Below, one piece after another: positions 49,132 through 61,100 of a stretch of DNA of 64,000 bases. The stretch is from the NCBI GenBank assembly GCA_029059705.1, contig JAIDVM010000007.1:1-64000 (forward strand), in the 5' to 3' direction. This DNA is from Clostridia bacterium. GTDB taxonomy: Bacteria; Bacillota; Clostridia; Christensenellales; Borkfalkiaceae. The translations under genes were made by a program, and so were the position numbers. The notes under the pieces were generated by a model, which saw nothing but the letters and a program-made list of their open reading frames with translations, made no database searches and was not told the origin of the DNA. How positions within the stretch are numbered: the stretch's first letter is position 1; every line of letters begins with the position of its first letter.

Positions 49132-52100
49132 TCAGCCTACGTAATCCTCGTTAAAGCCTTCTTCGTCAATCATGCCTTCAGCAATCTGCTGCGCCTTTTT
49201 GCGCTTTTTAAGAACCGCGATAAGGATTATTGTAATCATTACCGCAAGTCCCGCCGCCGAAGCAATGGCTATGATTGCCCACGTGGGAAGGGTTATCTGG
49301 CTTTCGTCGGTTATGCTTACCGCAACCACCGCGCCCGTCTTAATTACGTAATTTTCGTTGCCCGTTACCTCCGCCTGCAGCATGTACACTCCCGCGTCGG
49401 TCGTGTTGTTGCCGTCGAACAAGGTTACGGTTACGTTAATTACGTCGCCGTTTTTAAGCTGAATGGTATAAGCTTCGCCAAGCTTTATATTCGAAAGCTC
49501 TACCGTTTCTCCGCCGATAAGTCCCTTTAAGGTTGCGTTGGGGATATGGCTTGCGCCGTCGTAAGCAAACTTGCTTTCGCCCCATTCAAGGGCAAGTTCG
49601 CGGGCGGTTACTTTATAACGGTTTACGTTCGTATCCGCCTTGTCGTTACTGTCGCTGTACTTGAACTCTATATAATCGTACTTCGAATCTATATGTTCGT
49701 TGAATACGAATTTAATAGTGTACTGTCCTACCGCCGTGCCGCCGTTTACAAAGCCGTTTTCGTTGGTTACGTCCTCGTAAGCGTAAGCCTTTGCAACGGT
49801 TTTAAGCTCGTCGAGCGTTACTGGGAAGCCGTCGCCGATTTCTATGCAGCCGTTTGCAATCAGCTCGGGCAACAAATCTCTGTCGCTCGCTTCGCCGTAG
49901 GTTGCGGTTAAGCCGCCCGTGAAGTTTACGATTATGAACTCCGTCCTTACGCGTATGCGCACAATCCATTGACCGTACTTAGGCACGTAGTTGTCGTTGT
50001 TCTCGTCGCCCGTTATGCAGTAGTAAACCACAAAGTCGCCTGCCTGCATAATTTCGGGAGGAGTCGTCTGGTTCTTCGCGATTTTATCCGCGATTTCCTC
50101 GTCGGTAAGATTTTCGCCGTTATACTCGTAAGCGCGTCCCGAATAGGTGATTATAAGTCCGCCCTGCTTGTTGCCTTTGAGCGAAATGTTTTTATACTCG
50201 CCCGTTTCGTCATTCTTTTCGCCGAGGGTAATGAACGCCGCCTGATTGCGGTCTATTACTTTGTCCTCGTCGAACCAGTCGCTGCCCGATTTATTTACGG
50301 AAAGCGTTGTCTTATCAACGGTGTACGTTCCTGCTTTGCCCTTTAATTCGTCGTTGCCGTTCCAGCTTCCTATAAACTGCACGTCGTAGTCGGGGTTTCT
50401 GCATTCGCCGACAATTGCGTAGCTGCCCGCGTTTACAAAGCCGTTTACTTCGGTAAACGTGCCGCGGAAGAACAAGTCTAAGTTGTCGCCCGCAACCACG
50501 CTGCCTTCGACGATGCTTCTTGCAACTATCATGTCTACGTTGATGGTAACCGTGCCGTATTCGATATTGCCTATGTCGCCGATTTCAACCACTACTTTGC
50601 GCTGTGCTATGCTGAACGCTATCGTCTTATCCGCCGAGGGCGCGCCTTCGTAAAGCTTATAGCCCGAAAGGTTTGTGCCGTTTTCCGCTTTGAACTTTGC
50701 CGTTGCGGTGTAATCGCCCGCGTGGATTGCCTTGCCGTCAGCGCTGTTTACCGTTACCACAAGATAAACCTTTTGTCCGTCTATCGTTACGTAAGCCTTA
50801 GGCTTGTGTTCGGTTCCGTCGTAGGTTGCGTCGAACGCTTCCCAATTGAGTGCTAGCGACCTGTCGCCCACGATTACTATGCTCTTTTCAAACGTAAGTC
50901 CGCTGTAATTTGCGGTATCTTCCACGGTTACGCGCACGTAATACGTTCTGCCCTGCGCCTTGTTCGCCAAAATGTCGCTTTCGCTTATTTCGGTGCCCGC
51001 CGCGCAGCTTGCGTCCGTATAGAACTTAACCACAGGCGTGCCGAACTTGCTTTCGGGAACGTTTGCGTTGAGCGTCGTTGCGTCCGCATTGAGCACCCAA
51101 TCCATTTCGAAAGGCGTCGTCCACTCGTTTTCGGACTTGTTGATGCGGAATTCCAAATCGATGTAATACTCTTCCGTATCCGTCCACTTGTAGTTTTTGG
51201 TGTATTCGGATTTGAGGTAAAGCCTTACAACGTAGCTGCCCGCGTTAATTCCGCCGTAGTTTCTCAATACGTCGTACATCGGGTTTTCGGGTACGTCCGC
51301 GGTTAAAATTCCGCCCGTGTAATTTTTGCTTGCAATTACGGGAACGCTTATTTCCGCGCGCTCTATTGTGTAAGTGCCGTTAATAAACGTTACGTTATAG
51401 TTCTTGCTGCTGCATATACCGGTAATCGCGTAAACGCCCGCGTCGGGGTCGGTTACTTTGGTTACGTCGCAAAGAAGCGTTATAAAGTTGCCGTCCGTAA
51501 TTCTGTTTTCGCCAACGTATGTCCAGTTGGTTATGTCGAACGAAGGCAGGTTTTTATAGGTTGCTTTTACCGAATTGATTTTGATTGTGATATCCTTCGG
51601 CTTGATTTCGAACATCTTCGCAAACTCTCCGCCGAGGTCGCCGAGCGAAACGCCGTTGGGCGCGCCCGTTACCATTGCCGTGTAAGTGCCCGCGTCAACG
51701 TTGTACTTGCCGCCGAGAATGGTTACCGTAAGCGCAATCTTTTGTCCGTTTTCGTCAAAGAAGTATGCGCCGGGCGCCTGTTTCTTCAACGGGTCGTAAA
51801 TAAATTCGGTATTCTCCCAAACTATTTCGTATGCGCGGGGCAATACGTCGAACGATACGCTTGCGCTGCCGTCTTCGGGAAGGGCGTAGTTGCCGTTGCT
51901 TATTCTCGTTACGGTTGCACGATACTGCAAGCCCGCAGCTCTCTGCCCGCCGCTTACGGTGAGCGTTACGCTGTCGCCCGAAATTACGTTGCCCGCAACC
52001 GCGTAAGGCTTGAATTCCGTTACGCCGTCGTAGGTATACTGCAACGCCGCGCCCGTCAACAGGCTGTCTTTATACCAGTTTACCGTTACAACTCTCTTTT

Positions 52101-55100
52101 CTACCGTCAAAACGCCGCTTACGAACTTAATTTCGTAGTTTGCCGAGGTGTAGCCTTCGGGAGTTATGGCATAAGTTCCCGCCGCGCCGTTGCGGTTGTA
52201 GTTGAAGGAATATCCCAGCGTTCCGCCGAGAACGGATACGTCCTCGCCGTTCACAAAGCCCGCATAAGTTACGCCGTTTGCCTCAGGCTCGTCGCCGTAA
52301 ACTATGCTGTTGTCGTTTGCCTTTACGGTAAGCGTAGCCTTGCGGATTTCCATTGTTCCCGTTTTGTCGGGAATAGGCTCGTAGTTGTCGTCGTCCGAAG
52401 TAAACGTTACTTTAACCGCATATACTCCCGCGGCAACAACGCCATTCTGGTCGAAGCTCCAGCCGCTTGCGGAAGTATAGTAAGAAATGTGAGGCGTTAC
52501 GCCCGCGGGGCAGCCCACTACTTCAGCCGCGTGCGGCTTGCCGTCGTAATCAACGCTGTAGCTGCTGAGTTTTACGCCCGACATGTCGTATTGCGCTTTA
52601 AGTATCCTTAGCGTGCCCGCCGTTATCGTTACTTCGTAGTTATCGCTGCCCGTATACCTTGCGGTAATCATATCCGCATACGAGCCTACGGGAGCCGTTG
52701 CAGGCACCGAGCTGCGGTAGGTGAGCACGTCGTCTATGTCAATGCCCACGAACTGCTTGTCGGCGTCGCCGTAAAGGTATCTGCCCGCGCCCGTAAAGTC
52801 GGGAGCCGTTTTATAGGTTGTGGTTACTTCGTCTATTACGATATAAACCTTACGCGCCGTAATTTCGAACGCCGTCGTGTAGGTGTTGCCGTTGTAAACT
52901 ATTTCCGCGGTGTAAATTCCCTTGTCAACCGCGCTGCCTTCAACAACGGTAACGGTTTCGGTTACCGCCGAACCGTCGGCAAGCGTTGCCGTGGGAACGT
53001 GCGGCTGTCCGTCGTAAACGAACTGCGTATCCGTCCAAACTATTTCGGGCATGGTTGCAACTATTTCGAAGGTGCGCGTAATGTTTGCTTCAACCTCGTA
53101 GTTTGCGTTGTCAACGCCCGTAACGGTTGCAACGTATTTGCCCGCAACGCTTGCGCCGCCCGAAACGGTAAGCGTAATTCCGCTTATATTCACGTTTGCG
53201 TAGGGCGCGTGCTCGCTGCCGTCCTCTTCGTAAATAAACGTCTTGGTTGTATCGCCCGCGGCGTTCGTCCATTCAACGTCCGCCGAGGTTATAACGTACT
53301 TGGTTACGGTAAGCGTGCCGTTGGTTACGGTAACTATATAGTTATCCGTTTCGAACGAAGCCGCCTGAACGCCGTTCCATTCCGTTACTATGTCGTAAGT
53401 TCCCGCGTTTTCGTGCTGAGCCTGCGCATAAGCGAGCGTCAAGCCGCCGAGTACCGCGTTTTCGTTGCCCTTGTCGCCGCCGAGCAAGCCCTGAACTACG
53501 TAGCCGTAGCCGTTTGCGTCCGCCGCCGTGCCGTATACGAGAGTTTTGTCGTTTACGGTTACGGTAAGAGCCGCCTTTTCAACGGTCAAAAGCATCGTAA
53601 GCTTAACGTCGTCAGCCGTGTAGTTATCCATTGCGACGAATTCCGCAACAACCACGTACTTGCCTGCGTTTACGGGAGCCGAGCTAAGCTTTGCGCCAAG
53701 TCCTTCGGCTGCGTTTGCGTCGTATACGTAATAAGTGTAGTTTACGCCCGAAACGCCTATTGCCGTACCGCTTACGAATACTTCCTGCTTTTCGCCGGTG
53801 TAGCCGAGCGTCTTTTGCTCGTCAAACACTACGTTGCTGATGTTTATCGCAGCTTTCGTAATGGTTATGGTAGTGGTGTGGATTCCCTTAACTTCGTTAT
53901 GGTTGCCGTCTACCGTAAAGATTGCCCTTACCGTGTAAACGCCAACGTCTTTAACGCCGTCCGCGGAAACCACTTTGCCGCTTGCGTCGAGATACTCGTA
54001 ACGCACGCCCGTTACGCCTTCGGGCAGAACTTTAATCTGCGCGCCGCGCAACGTGCCGTCGTACTCGTATTCCCTGTTCGCGTTGTCAAACTCTATGTCG
54101 CTTTCCGCTACGTCCGCCTTTTCGATAGTAAGCGTGCCGTATACGAACGTTACGTCATAGTTTTCGTTGGAATAAGTTGCGGTTATTTCATATTCGCCCA
54201 CGCTGCTTGCGCTCGTTGCGTTCGTATCGAGGACAATACCCAGATTGTCGTTGCCGAACACGGTGCCTTCAACAAGGTAACCGTTGAACGTCACGGCGTC
54301 TTTAAACTTAATGAAAGAATTGTTTATTTTAACCGTAAGCTTTGCTTTTTCTATCTTGTAGTTGTAGGTTGCGTTGCCGCGAAGTCCCAGCTCGATGTAT
54401 TTCGTGGTGGGAATTTCAACGGTGTGTTCGCCCGCGGAAACGCCGTTGTTTCTCGTTACCGTTCTGTATTCGTCCAAAGAAACTTCGTTGCCGTTTTCGT
54501 CAAGGTAATAAACGTGGGGCATTTGCAGCGTGCCGTTGTAGGTAAGCTCGCTGTAATTCCAGATTATATACTTATCGTCAATCGGCATAACCGAGAACGA
54601 AGCCTTTTCGCTTCCGTCTTCGGGCAGCTTATAGTTGGGGTTGCTTATGCTTGCCGCAGTTGCCGTGAAGTTTACGCCTATTTCTATTCTTTCGCCGCTT
54701 ACTTCAATGGTAGCCACGTCGCCCGCAACAAGGTTGCCCGCAACCGCAACGGGCTTGTGCGCGTTGCCGTCGTATACGTACGTGAGCGCCTGCGTGCCCA
54801 AAGTTTCGTCGTAATACCAGCTTACCGTTACCGTGCGGGGTATTACCTTCATAGTGCCCGCAAGATAGGTGATTTCGTAGTTAGCCGAGGTAAGTCCGCT
54901 TACTTTTATTACGTAATCGCCGACGCTTGCGCCGCGCGTGTAGGTGTAGCTGTATTTAAGCTCGCCGCCCAGAACGCTTTCGGTTTCGCCGTTTTTAAAG
55001 CCCGCGTTAGCCCAGTCTACGCCCGCAGTCAAGGGCTCTTCGCCGTAAATTACTTCGCTGTCGTTAGCCTTTACGGTAAGCGCCGCTTTCTTTATTTCGA

Positions 55101-58100
55101 GCGTGGTGTGCATATCGGAAATAAGTTCGTAATTGGGGTCGAGGTTTTTAAACTTAACGGTTACGTTATAAACGCCCGCACCCTTTACGCCCTCAGCGCC
55201 GCCGCCGAAGCCCTGCGTGCTTGTATAGATGCACTCGTAGTTATCCGCCGTCAGTCCCGAAGGCAAGCCGTTTAAGGTTACCTTATGGAACAGTCCGTCG
55301 TAAGTTACTTCCGTATCCATAAAGGTTATTTTGGAAGTATCGTATACGGCGCGTTCTATGGTAAGAGTACCGAACCTGCCGTTGTCTGCGTCGGGGCTTG
55401 CCCAGCTTCCGCAGAACACTACGTTGTAGTTGGAAGCGTCGTTGCTTATGAACCTGCCCGCAAGCTTATAAGTGCCTATAGGGCTCGTTACGGTGGCTTC
55501 GCACGTAACTTCGATTTTATAATCCGAATTAAGGAAGGTTGCGCTGCCCGCTCTGTAACCGAGCGATACCGCGCCGAGATTTACGGGAGTGCCGTAATAG
55601 GTGGTTGCGTCGCCGATTACTATATACACGGTGCGTTTTTTGATTTCAAACGACATTTCCGTGCTTTCGCTATCGAGCGAAACGCCGTCTACCGTTGCGG
55701 GAACTTTGGCAATATACGTGCCTACGTCAACCGCGCTGCCGCCCTCAACCGTGATAAGTTCGGAAGGTATTTCGTGCTTGGTTTCGCCCACATAGAAGTA
55801 AGCCGTGGGCTTGTAGGGCTTGCCGTCGTACTCGTGCTCGGTATTGTCCCAAATAACCTTGCCGTCGCGGATTTCTTCCTTTTCGCTTATAATTCTGAAC
55901 TGTGCAACCTGTTCCTCCAAAGGAAGAGCGTAGTTGCCGTTGCCGCCAAGCAATGCGGTTACCCTTGCGGTGTAATTGTCGCCGAGGGCAGACTGCTTGC
56001 CGCTTACGGTAAGCGTTAAGCCCGCAATCGCGCCGTTTTCGTCCTTGGCTATCGCCACGGGAGCGTAGTCCTTGCCGTCGTACTTGTGTACGAACTTGCC
56101 GTCGAGAACTTCGCCGCCTTCGCCCGCCTGCCATTCAACCGTTATGGTCTTGGGGGTTACGGTGAGCTTGCCGCTTTCATTGTTTGCCGACATTACATAG
56201 TTTTCGGCATCAATCACAAGGGTTACGGTTATTTCGTCCGCATATGCGCCAGCCGCCGTGCCGACAACGTTTTTGCCTGTTGCGTAGCCGTAAATTACGT
56301 TCTTAACGGTTATAACCGTTTCGCTTTCGCCGTTTACGAAGCCTCTTAAAGTGTATCCGTAGCCGTTTGCGTTTGCCGCCGTGCCGTATTCGGTTACGCC
56401 GTCGTGCGCCGTTGCCGTAAGCTCCGCTTTTTCGATAACGAGCGTAGTCGTTAAGGTAAGCGTGTGTTTAACCGCGTCGTAAACCGCGCCCGAAACCTTG
56501 CTTGCGTCGTAGTTGCTGTCGATTGTGAGCACTACCGTTACGGTATAAGTGCCCGCGTTTACCGCGTTTGCAACCTTGTTGCCGCCCTTTACGTAGGTGT
56601 AAACAACGTCGGTTATAGCGGTAAAGTCGCCGTTAAGCGCGGGAACCTGCGCAATACCGTCGTAAGTTACCGTTCCGCCCGTGAGCGTTATGCCCGAAAG
56701 TTCCTTTGCGGTTATGGTAATTGTTGTGGAATATGTTCCAGCAACTGCGTTGTAGTTGCCGTCCACCGTAAAGATTGCGGTTACGGTGTATACGCCCGCG
56801 TTCTTTACGCCTTCGGTCGAAACTACTTTGCCCGCCGCGTCTTTGTATTCGTAACGCACGCCCGTTACGCCCTTGGGGAGCGAAACTATCTTGGCGCTGC
56901 GCTGTTCGCCGTTATATGCGTAGGTTTGGTTGACGTTATCGAATACGATTCCGCTTTCGTCAACATCCGCCTTAATTACGTTAAGAGTACCGTTTATAAA
57001 GGTAACCTTGTAGTTGCCGTTGCCGTAAACCGCCGTTATTGCGTATGCGCCGACGTTGCTTCTTTCGTCCGCAGTGGTTTTAAGCGTAACGTTGAGGTCG
57101 TCGCCGTTGAAAAGCTGACCTTCGGTTATGCTCCAATCCGCCGCGCTAAAGATTGCCTTTTCGCCGTACTTAACCGTTTTGTCGTTGGTTATGGTTACGG
57201 TTACCGAAGCCGCTACTATCTCGTATTCGTACGAACCGATTAAAACGTGTCCGTCTACGGTTACGTTTACGCTTGCGGTGTATTTGCCCGCGTTAATTCC
57301 CGCGCCGCTTAAAGAGATATCTCCGTCCGCAATGGTCTGGCGTTCGCCGTCCGCGTCGTAATAGTACGCGTTGGGTTTGCGCACCTCGCCGTTGTAAACA
57401 AGCTCGGTGTGGTCCCATACAAGCGTGTATTTTTCTGCGGGGATAATGCCGAACGCAACCTTTTCGCAGCTTGCCGCAACAACGTAGTTCGCGTTGCCGC
57501 TTACCGCGGTTGCGGTGTAGTTTTCGCCGATTTCCGTCTGCGCGCCCTTTACGGTAACCGTTACGACGTCGCCGTTTACAACGCCGCTTGCTATTACCGC
57601 TACGGGAGCGTGGCTTAAACCGTCGTAAACGTATTTAAGCGTCGTCGAGGTCTTGTCGCCGTCGGCATACCATTCAACGGTAAGCTCGCGGGGCTTAACC
57701 GTGAGCGAGCCCGCCGCGTAAATTATGTCGTAGTTATCCGAGCTGAGGCAGCCTTCCGTGGGTTTTACGGAATAAGTGCCCGCGTTGCCGTACCTCGTGT
57801 AAGTGTAGGTATAAAGCAGAGTGCCGAAAATTATTCCCGCCTGCGTTTCGTCTTCGCCGTTTACGAACCCGCTGTAGGTTACGCCGTTTGCCTTAGGCTC
57901 GTCGCCGTAAACTATTTCGCTGTTGTTCGCCTTAACGGTGAGCGCCGCTTTCTTTATTTCAAGCGTTATGGTAGTAGCCGCTTCCGCCTCGTAATTTGCG
58001 AAGTCGCCGCTGTATTTAATTTCAACCGTGTATTTGCCCGCGTTGATAACCTCGCCCGCAGCATAGCTTATGCCGTCCTTGGAATAGGTTACGGTTGCGG

Positions 58101-61100
58101 TCAAGCCTTCGGGAAGTCCCAAAACGGTTACGTTGTGCGCCTGACCGTCGTAAGTTACTTCGGTGCCCGCAAACGTAACGTTGGACATGTCGTACTTGCC
58201 GCGGGTTACGGTAAGCACGCCGCCGTCGCCGTCAACGTGGTTGCCTACGAAAATAACCTTGTAGTTCGCCGCGGTTGCGGTGTTATTAAAGCTGTAAGAG
58301 CCTTCAATCTTGAACTTGCCGACGCCGTTTACCGCCGCGTTTAAGCTGATGTTGCAAACGTCGCCGCTTACAAATCCGTAGCTGCCGTCAAACGTTGTCC
58401 AGTCAAGCACGCCGAAGTCGATATTCGCGGAATAACGCACCGAAGCGTCGAGAATTTCCACGTAAACCTTTCTTGCGATTATGTCGAATTCCTTGGTCGT
58501 TTCGCCCTTCAAATCGTAATTGCTGCCAAGGCTTGCCGTTGCGGTGTAGTGACCTACGTTTACCGCGCTGCGGTTTGTGGAAACCGAAAGCTCTTTGGGT
58601 ATTCTGTCCGTTTCGTTTTCAAAGTAATATGCCTTGGGAGCCTGCGCCTGTCCGTTATAAACGAACTCCGCCTCTTCCCACACTATTATGCCCGTTCTCG
58701 GCGCGGGCAAAACGTTAAACGTGCGCTTTGCTTCAACCGTGGGCAATTTGTAGTTGTGCGCCTTTTCGCCCTCGATGCCGACTACGGTTGCGGTGCAGTT
58801 CATCGCCGCGTCCTCTCTGCCGCCGCTTACGACGAGCTTAAGATTGTCGGTGCCGTAAGCGTTGGTAACGTATGCGTAAGGCGTCCAGACGGTGCCTTCG
58901 CTGTAAACGTATTCGAAAGACGTGTTGTTGTCGTTTTCGCCGTTTTTCCACGAAACCGTTATCTCTCTCGGCTTAACGGTAAGTATGCCCGTTTCAACCG
59001 AAAGCGTATAGTTTTGGGGTTCTGCGCTCGTAACCGAAATTACGTATTCGCCCGCGTCGTCGCCCCTTCTGTATGCTGCGCCGACCGTTTCGCTGCCGCT
59101 CGGTTTGTGCGTGTAGGTGTAAGTAAGGCTTAAAATTGCCGCGGTGTCGCTGCCCAAAAGCCCGCTTATAGTTACGCCGTCGTTTTTAGCTTCGTCGCCG
59201 TAGCTTATTACCGAGCCGTTGACTTTAACCGTGAGCACAGCCTTGTTAATCTTTATTTTTACTTCGCGCGTGGTGGTGCCGCCGCCGTAGTTGTCGCTTA
59301 ATGCAAACGTAACCACAACTTTGTATTCGCCCGCGTTCTTTACGCCGTTTGCGCCGAGGCTGTTATTGCCCTCGAAGTATTCATAGCTTACGCCCGTTAC
59401 GCCTTCGGGGATATTACCCGCCGCAATCTTGTGCGTTTCGCCGTCGTAAGGCACGCCGTTTTCGTCGGTTGCGCCGTCGTACGTTACGCCCGACAAATCG
59501 AGCGATTTGGGGACTACGGTTATATCGCAGCTCAAATCGTTTACTTCAGCGCCGCCCTTTACAAGCTTATAATTTACGCTGTCGAAGGTAAACGTTGCAA
59601 CCGCGGAATACGCGCCCACTTCTCTTACGCCGTCCGTGCCGACGCTTGCGCCGCCCTTGAAGTATTCAAAGCTTACCGCGCTTATTTCGGCGGGTTTGCC
59701 GCTTATTTCAACCGTCTTTAAGGTGCCGTCGTAATTTACCGAAAGCCCCGTCCAGCCCGAACCGACGCCCGCAAAGCTTACGCCGTCAAGGTTGATTTCC
59801 TTGCGCATAATCTTCAAGGTTGCCTTTATGGGGTCAATCGCGTTGAAGTTGCCGTTTACGGTAAAGCGGATTTCAACCGCGTAGCCGCTTTCGTTCGCCG
59901 CGGTTTTGCCGTTTGCAACCGCGCCGTCGTAGAAGTAGCTTACGCTTACTCCCTCGGGGCACGTCTGCGAGCCGAACACTTCTAAAAGCTTTTTGCCGTC
60001 GATTGTTGCGTTGCTCCAATCCTCGGTAAGCGCATACTGCGTATTGTTATAGGTGTAGGTATAAACGCCGTCGCTTTCAACCGTTGCGCCGTCCGCCTTG
60101 ATTTCGTCTATCGAAAGCGTAGCTTTGCCGATTGTAAGCGTGAACACGCCGTTCAAATCGCCCGACCAGTCGTATTTGGGGCTTAACTGCAACACTACGT
60201 TGTGGTTGCCCGCGTCAATCGCCTTGCCGCCGTCTACGCCGTCTACCGAATAGGTTACGAATGCGTCCTCTTCGTCCGAAATATAAACCTTGGTCGTTAC
60301 GCCGTTTTCAGTCTTGTTGTAGTACAACGAAGGCTTCTTTTCCTTTCCGTCGTAAACGTAACCGCTTTCCACCTCCAAATCGCGGTAGATGGTGTTGCCC
60401 GAGCCTACGATTTCAAGCCTTGCTTCAAGCGCTACGCCCTCTAAGGTGTAGTTGCCGCTGTCGTTCTGGATTTCGTAAACTTCTACTTTATAGCTGTCTC
60501 TCAGCGTTACGGTTTCACCGCTTACCTTGCTGTCGTTAAATCTTACGACAAGCTCGTCAAGGTCGCCCGTAGCTCTGTTCTTAATTCTTGCAACGGCCTT
60601 ATGGGGCTTGCCGTCGTATACGATGCTAAGTCCTTCTTCGCCGTCGAAATTATCTACGTGCCACTCGATTATTACCTTTAATTGGCTAATAGTTGCCGTG
60701 CCCGTAGCCCTTGTAAACGCGGCAATTTTATAGTTGCCCGCGCTTGCGCCGCCAAGCGTAACGCCCGTTGCGGTAACCGCCTTGCCCGTGCCTACGTTCT
60801 TCGTGTCGAAGTTGATATTTTCCGCGCCGTCAACGGTAAGCGCGTCGCCTTCGAGCATACCAGTAAACGTGGGATTGCCCGCGTTAGTCTTGTTCAGGGT
60901 TGCGGTTGTGGTGCCGTCGTAATCCCTGTCGTTAAAGGCTACGCCGGAAATTGCCGTAATCTCTTTCTGCTCGATTTCGATATCGAAGCTGCCCACAAGT
61001 TCCGCGTGGTTATCCGCAGTTAAACGGTACCAAACCTTTCCGCCGTCGGCAACGTCCTTAAAGTCGAGCGTAGATTTTGCGCCCGTCCAGTCGGTGGGCT

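Noticed and set aside
52999-55275. 758-codon open frame on the plus strand opposite the giant gene
   Set aside because: A shadow of the repetitive minus-strand coding sequence; similar long opposite frames occur along the whole gene, with Arg/Val/Tyr-rich translations lacking any domain or ribosome binding site.
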